The translations under genes and the position numbers were made by a program. Shown here in pieces: positions 35,454-44,285 of a stretch of DNA of 64,000 bases. Every line of letters starts with the position of its first letter. Within the stretch, counting starts at the first letter, position 1. The notes under the pieces were generated by a model, which saw nothing but the letters and a program-made list of their open reading frames with translations, had not been told where the DNA came from and did not search any database. The DNA is taken from positions 1,612,001-1,676,000 of the forward strand of contig CBDHEY010000002.1 in the NCBI GenBank assembly GCA_965262305.1. The letters are read 5' to 3'. Origin of the DNA: CBDHEY01 sp965262305 (GTDB lineage: Bacteria > Pseudomonadota > Gammaproteobacteria > Pseudomonadales > Cellvibrionaceae).

Positions 35454-36692
35454 ATGGTGTTTAATACAAATTCTGCAGTTACTGAACCGGGAGCTAGTCG
35501 ATTGGTTGCTCGCTGTGAACAATTAGCAAATATCTCGTCGTCAGAAAGTTTGATTTGTCGAAAATATCTGAGTGAAGAACATAAAACGTCTATACAGCTT
35601 ATTAAAACCTGGATGAACGAGGCGGGTATTCAATATAAGGTTGATGACTTGGGAAACCTTTGGGGTTGTATATTTGCGAAAGAAGAAAATGCTCCGTCTT
35701 TCATTATAGGTTCGAATTTAGATGCTATTTCCAATAATAGCATTTTTGATGGAGTGCTCGGGTTATTGTCTGTAATTGAGGTAGCCGAATTACTCCTAAA
35801 AAAAGGCATTCAGCTACCATACCATATTGAGTTTGTGGGTTTTGGTGATGGTGTAACCAACGAATTTGGCGAGCCATCCATTTGCAGCCGTGCATTAAAA
35901 GGCCAATGGAATAGTGCTTGGCTCGATAATCTAAATACAAATCAGATTTCATTGCGGGACGCTTTAAAAACGTTTGATTTGAATCCAGATATGATTTCAC
36001 TTGCTGATCTGAGTAAAAAGAAAGTGCTGGCGTATCTAGAGCTTCATGCTGAAAAAGGGCCAATTTTGATTGATCAAAATCAACCTTTAGGCGTTGTGGC
36101 TTCCATTGCGGGCAGTTCTCTTGTGGAGTTTGTTTTTGAAGGAGTTTCAGGTCACACAGGCAATGTTCCAATGATTGATAGGAAGGATCCTTTGGTTGCG
36201 GCTTCAATCGCAATTCATGAGATTGAGAAATTTGCACTACAAGCGAGAGTGATGGCGAATGTAGGTAATTTTGAAGTATCTCCAAGCGATACAAACCTAA
36301 TTGCAAAAACCTGCCGGTTCTTACTCGATATTCGTAGTGGTCAGGACATGAGTAGGGAGCTGGCGCTGGGTAAGATCATAGGTGAAACACATATAATGTG
36401 TGATAAAAGAGGAATCAGTTTCAAGCATAACCTTATTGATGATGTTCAAGCGGTTCGTTGTTCCAGTCGTGTACAGAGACAAATAGAAGAAATTATCATT
36501 GAAAAGGGTCATGATCCAATTTCAATGGTGAGCGGGATCGAGCGTCAAGCCTCGCAATTTAAGGGTGTTACAGATATTGGAGTTGTTTTTGTGCGTTCCA
36601 CAACAGATGAAACTCAAAATACAACAAACGTTGAAAAAACGGATATCAATTCTTTGTTGGAACTACTTTATGAGCTTCTTGTTAGGCAATGA
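35454..36692 (+). CDS. M20 amidase/carbamoylase-family protein with degenerate metal site, probable pseudoenzyme
   Basis: 412 residues, close to the normal length of allantoate amidohydrolase/N-carbamoyl-amino-acid hydrolases, and the fold is retained throughout. Metal-binding motifs are mostly changed: GSHLD is GSNLD (N88), the Glu-Glu pair before the GSRAL motif is replaced in FGDGVTNEFGEPSICSRALKG, the late SGAGHDA is SGIERQA, and the C-terminal SH.P.E is DETQNTTNVE. Asp99, His198 (LELHAEKGP) and His234 (SGHTGNVPM) remain. Loss of first-ligand His, bridging Glu and last His makes catalysis unlikely. The frame is intact, so the protein may bind a ligand or be a decaying enzyme. Confidence 0.8.
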   Translation: MVFNTNSAVTEPGASRLVARCEQLANISSSESLICRKYLSEEHKTSIQLIKTWMNEAGIQYKVDDLGNLWGCIFAKEENAPSFIIGSNLDAISNNSIFDGVLGLLSVIEVAELLLKKGIQLPYHIEFVGFGDGVTNEFGEPSICSRALKGQWNSAWLDNLNTNQISLRDALKTFDLNPDMISLADLSKKKVLAYLELHAEKGPILIDQNQPLGVVASIAGSSLVEFVFEGVSGHTGNVPMIDRKDPLVAASIAIHEIEKFALQARVMANVGNFEVSPSDTNLIAKTCRFLLDIRSGQDMSRELALGKIIGETHIMCDKRGISFKHNLIDDVQAVRCSSRVQRQIEEIIIEKGHDPISMVSGIERQASQFKGVTDIGVVFVRSTTDETQNTTNVEKTDINSLLELLYELLVRQ

Positions 36693-37152
36693 CTAGAAAA
36701 ATTGTGAAATATATATGCCTAATAGGGTAGCGATTCATAAAAGCGCTAGCTATTCACATAATGCGCCTTCATTTTGTTATTAGATTAAAAAAACTTCTTT
36801 GGTAATAAGAACTTCGAAATATTTATATTTTCGTTTTAAATAATGAAAAATTATTTCTACTTTGCCAATATATTCAATACGTATATTCAAATTAATTCTT
36901 TAAATCAATTATTTTTATTCATATGTAAAAATAATATAGATAAAGTGATTCGAATAGATGTAAGTTTTATAAAGGCAAAAAAATCGCGGTTTTTATTCTT
37001 CATTTTAAGAGTATTTCATTCAATTAGAATATTTCGTTTTTAAAAAACATTAAAAAATAATTGTGAATTGTTTCATGGAAATTCTTCAATTTGACTTTTT
37101 TTTTAAAGATCGATTAAATGAATTCAACTAAATTAAATGTGAGTTTTAACCC
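36693..37152. other. 460-bp gene-free AT-rich stretch
   Basis: Strongly AT-rich. A 66-codon frame at 36843-37043 is made of Phe/Ile/Lys-rich low-complexity sequence and is not believed. The promoter of the following secreted-protein gene must lie near its end. Confidence 0.5.
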
Positions 37153-37692
37153 ATGAAATTTTTAACTTCATTTTCGTTTTTAGCTGTGCTTACTATTGGC
37201 TTTGTCCAATCTGCACAATCTTGTGACGAACAGTGTCTAAGATCACAAGCCGAAGCCGCACTCAACAAAAAATTTGCGAAACACTTGTCGTGGGAAGAAT
37301 GTGGAAATGTATCGCACAATTTTATGACGACTGTTGTAGTAGGTTTAAAAGATTTTAGAACCAGGGAACATAACCCAAAATATAAAGGACCTTTTAAAAA
37401 TATTCGAGCAGAATTGAACAAGCAGAAAAGTTGGTTGCAAGAATGCGATGCCTATTTAAAAGCAACAAATAAAAAACGTGTTTTTGGTGATCCTAAATCA
37501 ACAGATGCTATTTATGCTTCGATAGATCTGGTAACTAAAGAACTCACTGCGTTGATCAATGGTGCAACCTATTCGGATGTTTTAGGTAAGGAACCAAATT
37601 ATATTATGAAAGAAAAATTTGATTTTCTCTTTCAAGTTGTAGACAACTACAAAACTCAAGTTCATTTAAAAGGGCAATACGTTTACCGATAA
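37153..37692 (+). CDS. Secreted/periplasmic hypothetical protein
   Basis: 179 residues. Signal peptide 1-23 (ending AQSC); there is no lipobox, since QSC lacks a small residue at -1. The mature protein is helical and basic, with four Cys in the N-terminal third (SCDEQCL, WEECGN, QECDAY) that could form two disulfides. Family not recognised. Isolated, with its own terminator at 37709-37730. Confidence 0.65.
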   Translation: MKFLTSFSFLAVLTIGFVQSAQSCDEQCLRSQAEAALNKKFAKHLSWEECGNVSHNFMTTVVVGLKDFRTREHNPKYKGPFKNIRAELNKQKSWLQECDAYLKATNKKRVFGDPKSTDAIYASIDLVTKELTALINGATYSDVLGKEPNYIMKEKFDFLFQVVDNYKTQVHLKGQYVYR

Positions 37693-37708
37693 TTATTGAC
37701 TTGATTCG

Positions 37709-37730
37709 AGCCCTGAATTCATTCAGGGCT
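37709..37730 (+). terminator. Terminator after secreted hypothetical
   Basis: AGCCCTGAA, TTCA loop, TTCAGGGCT: perfect 9-bp stem just after the stop, followed by TTATTGGTT. Confidence 0.8.
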
Positions 37731-37979
37731 TTATTGGTTCTAATTATCTCTGTCCAATTGGTTTCCTATAATTTAAACACTATAGCTCAATAACGTGTAG
37801 ACGTTTATTACCGCTGTTTTAAATATTTGAAAGCACTATTGCATTTCAAATAAATTACCAATCTCAATATTATTTCATTGAATCTTTTTTTAATTGTAAT
37901 TATTATTAAATTTTTCATATAGATAATTCTTACAATCTCCAGACCAATTAGTGAACCAATCAATAAAAAGGGAATCCTT

Positions 37980-38759
37980 GTGAGTGTTTCAGTTGAACCA
38001 GTGACGTTGGTCATGACGGCGACAATAACACCTCATATTGGAACCCCTTTATTATCCCGCTCTAACCCTGAAATAAGAATGCAGGATTATATTTCTGCAT
38101 TAAAGTTTTATTTATCTTTATCTGATGAGCTGATTCATTCGATTGTTTTTATAGAAAATTCTGATACAGATTTAAGCCCAATTGAGAAGGCTATTGAAAA
38201 TGTCAAGCATAATAAACAGCTCGAATTAATTAGATTTCAGGGAAATGATCATTCGCCAAAGAATGGAAAAGGCTATGGTGAATTTCGACTTTTAGATTAC
38301 GGTTTAGATAAAAGTAGCTTAATCGATCAAAATACTCGTATATGGAAAGTGACTGGTCGCTTAAGAGTGATCAATCTTGAAAAGCTTGTTCTTTCATCTC
38401 CTCAAAATTATGATATATATTGCGATTTAAGGAACGTTCCTATAATAGGTGACTACCTTGGTGGTAATCAGTGGATGGATCTAAGAATTTTTTCCTTTAA
38501 TGTAAAAGCATATAGCTATTTTTTTAATAAAGAATTTGAAAATCTTTCACCGCATAAGTGTAGAGGAAGCCCAGAGCAGTATTTTTATCGTAAACTGACT
38601 TCATCTCACGATTTGGAAATGAGCCCTAGATTTAAGGTTCAACCAAAGATTGCTGGGTTTGGAGGCCATCTAAATGCTGATTACCGATCAAAATCCAATA
38701 TTGCTAAGGAAAAGCTACGATCTGTATCGCGCCAGCTAATACCCTCTTTGTGGCTTTAA
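37980..38759 (+). CDS. Probable glycosyltransferase-like protein
   Basis: 259 residues from GTG 37980, with AGGGA upstream. It begins LVMTATITP..., and has IRMQDYISALKFYLSLSD, a VFIENSDTDL strand and IWKVTGRLRVINLEKL, a pattern I associate with uncharacterised glycosyltransferase-like proteins of surface polysaccharide clusters. No classic DxD motif is obvious, though CDLRNVP and NQWMDLRIF are candidates. No membrane segment and no other polysaccharide genes next to it. The functional call is weak; the coding call is good. Confidence 0.5.
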   Translation: MSVSVEPVTLVMTATITPHIGTPLLSRSNPEIRMQDYISALKFYLSLSDELIHSIVFIENSDTDLSPIEKAIENVKHNKQLELIRFQGNDHSPKNGKGYGEFRLLDYGLDKSSLIDQNTRIWKVTGRLRVINLEKLVLSSPQNYDIYCDLRNVPIIGDYLGGNQWMDLRIFSFNVKAYSYFFNKEFENLSPHKCRGSPEQYFYRKLTSSHDLEMSPRFKVQPKIAGFGGHLNADYRSKSNIAKEKLRSVSRQLIPSLWL

Positions 38760-39040
38760 AGTAAACTTTTTCCGGCTATCTTTCCTAAATGTCCATGGAC
38801 TATTGTAGGTAATGTCTTTTGTTGTCATAATTTCTTGTAATAAATATTACATGAAAAAACGGCAATCTTGTTTTTCTGGAGAGCTTGTTAGCCAATTTTC
38901 CAAAGAAGCAAATGATTCCATCAATTGTCAATAACTTATTGCATTTCTTATCTTTTTTTTCGCCTTACGAATCGAAAAAGCGTCAAAAAGCTCCTGAAAG
39001 CAAAGAAGTTATCGAAACTAACCAGTTAGGACCTACTAAT

Positions 39041-39763
39041 ATGAATATCCACTTTGTTCTTCAAGGTAAGGGAGGTGTTGGAAAGTCTTTTATCGCAGCA
39101 CTCATTGCGCAATTTCGCCAAGATCGCGGCGAGATTTTGGCTATTGATACAGATCCTGTAAACGCTACATTCCTAGGATACAAGGCATTCGATGTGAAAC
39201 GCGCTGAGATAATGGAAGGGGAGGACATTAATCAACGCAACTTCGATAAACTTATGGAAACTATCCTACAAGCCAGTTGTGATGATGTTATTGTTGATAA
39301 CGGTGCTAGTTCGTTCATACCTTTAATGTCTTATATGCGTTCAAATGGTGTTATAGACATTCTTACGGAACTTGGCCACACGCCTTACATCCATACGGTG
39401 GTGACCGCCGGACAAGCTCAGCCAGATACAATCGAAGGCTTTCGGCAACTGGTAGAATATTTTGGAGAGCATAGAGTAAAACTCATGGTATGGCTCAATG
39501 AGTTTTGGGGGGTAGTTCAGGATCGTGAAATACCGTTTGATAGGATGCCTGTATTTAAACAAAACGCTGATTCAGTGACAGCCATTTTGACAATTCCAGA
39601 ATTAAAACAGGAAACATTTGGCGAAGATATAGCGCAGATGCTGGTTGCTCGTCAGACGTTTGACGAAGCAATTAATAGTAGTGAATACTCTTTTATGGCC
39701 AGACAACGTTTAGCAAAAATTAAAAATCACATTTTTAAAGAAATGGAAGAGGCGTTTGCTTAA
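39041..39763 (+). CDS. traL: TraL-like P-loop ATPase of conjugation type (orphan)
   Basis: 240 residues from ATG 39041, chosen because AGGA stands 9 nt upstream and this is the length of IncP TraL; the frame is open from 38885, which would add 52 unmatched residues. MNIHFVLQGKGGVGKSFIAALIAQF has the deviant Walker A of ParA/MinD-type ATPases. IDTDPVNATFLGYKAF and DVIVDNGASSFIPLMSY match TraL of conjugative plasmids closely in my memory of that family, as does the end FDEAINSSEYSFMARQRLAKI. TraL is an accessory ATPase of IncP transfer regions. No other tra, mob or replication gene is in the window. Confidence 0.75.
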   Translation: MNIHFVLQGKGGVGKSFIAALIAQFRQDRGEILAIDTDPVNATFLGYKAFDVKRAEIMEGEDINQRNFDKLMETILQASCDDVIVDNGASSFIPLMSYMRSNGVIDILTELGHTPYIHTVVTAGQAQPDTIEGFRQLVEYFGEHRVKLMVWLNEFWGVVQDREIPFDRMPVFKQNADSVTAILTIPELKQETFGEDIAQMLVARQTFDEAINSSEYSFMARQRLAKIKNHIFKEMEEAFA

Positions 39764-40122
39764 TTCCTTTTGAATTTCAATGCGGTACTAGTTTTGTGTT
39801 AGTGCCGCTGGCTTAAAGATTCTTTCACTTAATACAGCTTCCTAAATAAGTCTCTTCAAAACTTCATGACTTTTCGCACATTGGCGAATTTAACATTCAG
39901 TTTATAAAACCAACAAACTCAATAAAAATATTGATACATTATTAGAGGTTTCTAATGATTTCTAGAAATTATCATCAGTGTATTATTAATACAAATTGCT
40001 TGTTTTAATTTGGTCAAATTTATCTAGATATATTTCTCACGAAAAGATGTTTTAACCTACTTGCAAGTAACCTGAAAAATGGCATATTTTGTATGGCAGT
40101 AAAACTCTAATGAGTAGAAAAA
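39764..40122. other. 359-bp convergent intergenic region
   Basis: A hairpin GCGGTACTA (39782-39790) with TAGTGCCGC (39800-39808), one G-T pair, follows the traL stop and may be a terminator, though no T-run follows. The rest, to 40122, is AT-rich with no ORF. Confidence 0.5.
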
Positions 40123-41025
40123 TTAAATATTTAAAGAGCCATTGCCAACTTTAATTACTTGTCCTCCAATACGGCATTGAGTTTCTTTATTTTTTTTCTT
40201 ATCAAACTCTGCATGTAGAATACTCGTGCGTGTAGTAGGGGTGCCGCGGTCTATTGTAAAAGTATGTGTACCAAAGGCTGTGGAACTTTGCAGGACCAAA
40301 TAAGCGATAAATTCAGGAATTACTTTACCTATTGGTGGGAAGTCGTCTCTTGCTATATCTGGGTTGATTAAACGTCCATGAAAATCTGATTTCCCAGAAA
40401 TAGAACCGGGTGAAAATAAAAGAATTTCAGTGGCGTAAGTTTCAGAAAGTAAGTACGACCATTCATCAATGTTTAATTGGGCAGAGAGAATATGCTCTGG
40501 CTTTGTAAAAGGGACAATTAAAACAGGGTGGTCCACACTTACTAAAAGTGGTTTAAATTCGCTATATGAAATATGTTTTTCGACAGTATTTAACGCTTTG
40601 GCAATTTTGGATAGTTCTGGAACGAAGCGATCGAACGTCGGGTTCAGCGACCTTTTAAATTGAATTAATTCGACTCCAAGTTTCTTTTTATCGATAAAGC
40701 TATCGATTGTTTGCTGCGATTCATTAATTTTAAAGCTGTAATAGTTGCCTTGGTCTGTGGTCATTCCAAGTTCATGAGCGATATAAGACGCGGCAAGGGT
40801 AGTATGAGCTCCGAAAAGTGTTTTTTCTTTTTTATTGTAAACACTTACGCGGTTTTTAATATCTTGTGTCTTTTCTACAAAAATTGTCTCAGTTTGTTTA
40901 AACTCCCCGACAATTGATATTTTTGTAGATTCAGGTATTGGGTCATTCAATAGTACAACTGGAATTTGAGTACCTTGAAATGGGGCGTTAGCAAATACGT
41001 CTAACAGTACAAAATCGATAGCCAT
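40123..41025 (-). CDS. PhzF-family isomerase-like protein
   Basis: 300 residues. Starts IDFVLLDVFANAPFQGTQIPVVLL, corresponding to the PhzF opening (DVFt..pf.GNP.aVvl), and retains the Glu of the active-site motif (FKQTETIFVEK for ...SETaFv) and a variant of GHATLAA (GAHTTLAA). The NP of the opening is changed to TQ, so the pocket may differ. PhzF relatives catalyse isomerisation/epimerisation; the substrate here is unknown. Diaminopimelate-epimerase-like fold by family. Stands alone upstream of nsrR. Confidence 0.72.
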   Translation of the reverse strand: MAIDFVLLDVFANAPFQGTQIPVVLLNDPIPESTKISIVGEFKQTETIFVEKTQDIKNRVSVYNKKEKTLFGAHTTLAASYIAHELGMTTDQGNYYSFKINESQQTIDSFIDKKKLGVELIQFKRSLNPTFDRFVPELSKIAKALNTVEKHISYSEFKPLLVSVDHPVLIVPFTKPEHILSAQLNIDEWSYLLSETYATEILLFSPGSISGKSDFHGRLINPDIARDDFPPIGKVIPEFIAYLVLQSSTAFGTHTFTIDRGTPTTRTSILHAEFDKKKNKETQCRIGGQVIKVGNGSLNI

Positions 41026-41146
41026 AGTTTATCCGCAACTTATTTATTATTTTAAAGATATATTGTATTAGCAACTATTAGTAATGACTCTTAAAACCTA
41101 TTGAGGTTCAATTTTCGAATTTATTCACCCAAATATACTTACTTTT

Positions 41147-41563
41147 CTAACCTACAAGTTTTAGCAAATGACTTTTATTTTTTACGAGCTCGTCCAGAGT
41201 GAAAGTGTCTAATGTTTCTAAAAACGAATCCATAGCCTTGCTTAATGCTACTTTAAGTTTACAGGCAGGTAATAAAGGGCAGGTATTAGAATCACAGTCT
41301 ACGACATCCAAAATGGATTCCATACTACGTACCACGTCACCAATTGTGACTTCGCTCATATTAATGGCGAGACATAGACCACCACCTCGTCCTTGAGTAG
41401 AATTAATATAGCCTAAAGACACCATTTTATGGACAACTTTGACTAGATGATTCTTAGACGCACCATATTTTTCTGCCATTTCACCTACTGTTACCTTCTC
41501 GTCCTTTAACGATAAATACATAAGGACACGAAGGGCCAAGTCGGTGTGTTTGGTTAGCTGCAT
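41147..41563 (-). CDS. nsrR: NsrR, Rrf2-family NO-sensing Fe-S repressor
   Basis: 138 residues. N-terminal winged helix (MQLTKHTDLALRVLMYLS) with recognition helix ASKNHLVKVVHKM, and the three cluster Cys as DCDSNTCPLLPACKL (Cys-x5-Cys-x5-Cys), exactly the NsrR pattern. NO destroys the cluster and derepresses targets. It is the last gene of a leftward set starting with the CuA subunit at 44810; 58 bp separate it from the membrane-protein gene. Palindromes at 44840 and 44934 are likely operators, giving autoregulation. Confidence 0.92.
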   Translation of the reverse strand: MQLTKHTDLALRVLMYLSLKDEKVTVGEMAEKYGASKNHLVKVVHKMVSLGYINSTQGRGGGLCLAINMSEVTIGDVVRSMESILDVVDCDSNTCPLLPACKLKVALSKAMDSFLETLDTFTLDELVKNKSHLLKLVG

Positions 41564-41621
41564 AGATAATCTCCTTCAAGATTGTTGCTTGGGTTACTAA
41601 TCAGCCTTGGGTTATAGCAAA

Positions 41622-42230
41622 TCAAAGGTGCTTTTTAGGTAAATATTTACGTTTACCAACTTTATAAATCTCAATTTTTCCTATATCTGGTTCAAAAAAT
41701 ACAAGTATTAGCCAATAAATGGACAGTGTGCAACCAATAATGATTAAAATTTCACCAAATAAAATTTGATCATTGATTAGATAATTGTTACAAAGACGGT
41801 TAGGTGATATCTGATAAATCCACCCTAAACGAAAGAGCATCGCTAGAAATTCAATCTTTACAAGGCTTCGAGTAATGGCATTACTGAGCGGCCAGCTTAC
41901 TGCAAGGGCAAATCCGGCGAGAAAAGTCAAAGAGAAAGCCCTAAAAAGCGCTACAAATGCGTTATCGATGGAAGCTTCCATCCATCTGGGTATCATCCAA
42001 AATAAAATGACGAAAGTGGCCAATAAAATCCCCGAAATACCTCCCTGGTTAAATCTTTCTAGTCTTTTAGTAATACTCCCGAAGTATCTGCTGCCGAACA
42101 AAAAACCGATCAATATATAGGCGGTGTACTCGACAAGAAAATGGGTAACAAGCGTCGTTTCTAGTGCATTTCGTATTGGAGAAAATACAAATAGCGCAAT
42201 ACCTGAAATTAAAATTATTGAAACGATCAT
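41622..42230 (-). CDS. Integral membrane protein of the oxidase/NO-reductase operon
   Basis: 202 residues with about five membrane segments. Motifs FWMIPRWMEASIDNAFVALFRAFS, LAVSW and GWIYQISPNRLCNNYLINDQILFGEILI suggest a conserved helper of heme-copper enzymes, a little like CtaG-type assembly factors, but the His motifs of CtaG are absent. It starts 2 nt before the SCO stop, so tightly coupled. Role: probable assembly or accessory protein. Confidence 0.6.
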   Translation of the reverse strand: MIVSIILISGIALFVFSPIRNALETTLVTHFLVEYTAYILIGFLFGSRYFGSITKRLERFNQGGISGILLATFVILFWMIPRWMEASIDNAFVALFRAFSLTFLAGFALAVSWPLSNAITRSLVKIEFLAMLFRLGWIYQISPNRLCNNYLINDQILFGEILIIIGCTLSIYWLILVFFEPDIGKIEIYKVGKRKYLPKKHL

Positions 42231-42231
42231 A

Positions 42232-42840
42232 TTAAATACTTAGGGCAATATGATCATAAATGTCTGCGATGTCTTCGTAATCAAAAATGGCTTTAATTTG
42301 ATTTTGCTGAATAACATAAATCGCACTGTTGTGGATAAATCCAAATTGTTTGTCTGGAATTACGATTACACCAAGCTCCTTTAATAAACGCTCGAGCTGA
42401 TCTGGGTCAGTCGCGGTTAACCCAGACCAATATCGTGTATCAGCGGCAAAGCGCTGCAAATAGTGTTTCATGTGATCGGGTTGATCGTATTGGTGATCAA
42501 ACGAAATACTTAGAAAATGATAGTTTAAGTTGCTATTTTTTAATGCAGTTTGGAGCTGCTTCATCGTGTAGCCCATAGATATGCATTGGGTTAAGCAGCG
42601 AGTAAAAATAAAATCAACGAGTAAAATTTCTTCATTGAAATCGTCAATATTTCTTTGAATACCATTTTGATCTAAGAACGAAATATTAGGAATTTGGTAT
42701 TGATCTTCTAAAAGTTGATAACGTCTATGATCTTCGAGGGTCCAAATAGTCCAACCATTGGTACCCCATGATAGAATTGATATTCCCGCGAATAAAACAA
42801 CTGCATTTATGAGAATATTCGCAGACATCAAATTTTTCAC
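42232..42840 (-). CDS. SCO1/SenC-family copper chaperone (first copy)
   Basis: 202 residues, one N-terminal membrane anchor (7-30), thioredoxin fold with the copper motif FTRCLTQC (Cys-x3-Cys) and a late His (FIHNSAIYVI). SCO proteins load copper into the CuA site of oxidase subunit II, which fits the CuA subunit at the head of this operon. Its start overlaps the stop of the subunit I gene by 4 nt. A second SCO is at 46595. Confidence 0.85.
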   Translation of the reverse strand: MKNLMSANILINAVVLFAGISILSWGTNGWTIWTLEDHRRYQLLEDQYQIPNISFLDQNGIQRNIDDFNEEILLVDFIFTRCLTQCISMGYTMKQLQTALKNSNLNYHFLSISFDHQYDQPDHMKHYLQRFAADTRYWSGLTATDPDQLERLLKELGVIVIPDKQFGFIHNSAIYVIQQNQIKAIFDYEDIADIYDHIALSI

Positions 42841-44276
42841 GCAACGCGAACAGTTTTTAAACTGAATAGAAATCTAACTGCAAAAATTAATGCAGCAATT
42901 GCCACACCCGCCGCTAAGACTGATGCTATTTGGCTATAAGCGACCCATTCTGGAAGATGCGTCGCCCAGCGCCGAGGTATGCTTGCGTGCCCGCTAAACA
43001 AAAAGCTAACTGAGAACCCCACGCCCGAAATACAATATAACCAAAATGCAAACTTATCGATTCCTTTCGCTGACTTTTTGTCGGAATTCCCCATGTAATA
43101 CATAAAACCAAAGAGCATAGCCACAAGTCCTACTATTAGGTACATATGGAAATGCCCTGGTACCCACATGGTGTTGTGCATAATGTTATTCACCGAGATG
43201 GTCGCATCTATGATGGCGGGTATTACGCCCACAGCCCAACCAAACATGGAAAGAAACAATAAGCCCGAAGTCATGTCCCATTGAATATTAGAACGATGAA
43301 CAATGGTGAGAGCGCCATAAGCGGTAACAACTAATATGGGGAAGCCACTCGTGTAAGACAGAACCTGACCCACAATAAGCATCCAAGTCGGCATGACAAA
43401 ATCCATTAACATATGATGTGGATACACCGCCATTACCATGATTGTCGATGCCGTCCAAGCAGCTAAAAATACTTTATTCACCTTCCAGGGGCGATTGGTA
43501 TATTTAGGTAAAATTTCATAAACAGCAATAACAGCTTGATAAATAGTCGCGTTAATAAATACGTGTCCAAAGAAATAAATTAGGTTTTTGGTAAACAATG
43601 CATCAACGGCAAATTCAGGGTAGGCGAGATTAATCAACATCATAACCAGTACCACGGCGCCCGCTAAAATCCCAGCAATATTGATTATCAAAACCATCGT
43701 TGAAGCGACTACAGCGGGAGGCGGGAAGTCGGTGCTTTTGCCAAATAGTTGAGGCCAACCAAGCGCATTAGATAAGCTAGAATATTTGGACATAATGGCT
43801 CTGGCCACGTCGAGATATAATAGTAAAAAACCAACACCAATCAATAACAGACCAATTAAAAACGAGGCAGCAGCCGGGGCCTCCCAGGCACCTAAACCGT
43901 AAGATGGCAATGGAAAAAGAAACGTCCAGCCGCCACCAAAACCGCCTAAAAATATGCCCCCCAAAATAAGCACAACCCCGAGAAGGAAAAAGAATAGGTT
44001 GGCCCAAAGAATATTTACGGTGAGTTCAACGTGTCTTCTAAGAAAATACCACATCACGGCACTAGCGGCTAAACCAGAGATACCTACCATGCCGGCGCCA
44101 TGAGCGGTCATTACCTGGTAGAACAACTGAGGAGTAATCTCTAGCCACTGAGCTTGTGCGATCCGCATCACAAAGCCTAGTAACATCATGAGTACATAAA
44201 CCAGTGCACTAATGCTTAAATAGGATATAAGCGCTAAACGAGCGGAGGTACTGAGCGGAGTTGTATTATCATTCAT
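42837..44276 (-). CDS. Heme-copper oxidase superfamily subunit I, noncanonical; candidate NO reductase
   Basis: 479 residues, 12 membrane segments. Heme ligands: His in MTAHGAGMV (helix II) and the pair in VPGHFHMYLIVG (helix X). Copper/FeB site: His in FFGHVFINATIYQ (helix VI) and His-His in VYPHHML (helix VII). In oxidases helix VI reads GHPEVY with a Tyr cross-linked to His; here the Tyr position is Asn (GHVFIN). Loss of that Tyr is a mark of NO reductases rather than O2 reductases. A CuA subunit II upstream, SCO and NsrR downstream support a CuA-type NO reductase. Activity is inferred; an O2-reducing variant cannot be excluded. The adjacent subunit II gene ends 9 nt upstream. Confidence 0.78.
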   Translation of the reverse strand: MNDNTTPLSTSARLALISYLSISALVYVLMMLLGFVMRIAQAQWLEITPQLFYQVMTAHGAGMVGISGLAASAVMWYFLRRHVELTVNILWANLFFFLLGVVLILGGIFLGGFGGGWTFLFPLPSYGLGAWEAPAAASFLIGLLLIGVGFLLLYLDVARAIMSKYSSLSNALGWPQLFGKSTDFPPPAVVASTMVLIINIAGILAGAVVLVMMLINLAYPEFAVDALFTKNLIYFFGHVFINATIYQAVIAVYEILPKYTNRPWKVNKVFLAAWTASTIMVMAVYPHHMLMDFVMPTWMLIVGQVLSYTSGFPILVVTAYGALTIVHRSNIQWDMTSGLLFLSMFGWAVGVIPAIIDATISVNNIMHNTMWVPGHFHMYLIVGLVAMLFGFMYYMGNSDKKSAKGIDKFAFWLYCISGVGFSVSFLFSGHASIPRRWATHLPEWVAYSQIASVLAAGVAIAALIFAVRFLFSLKTVRVA

Positions 44277-44285
44277 TTTTTTATC

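Noticed and set aside
36843..37043. 66-codon plus-strand frame
   Set aside because: Low-complexity Phe/Ile/Lys sequence in a very AT-rich gap.
39041..39763. ParA/MinD partition or septum protein instead of TraL
   Set aside because: No ParB or MinC/E partner and the DNGASSF and DPVNATFLGYKA segments point to TraL.
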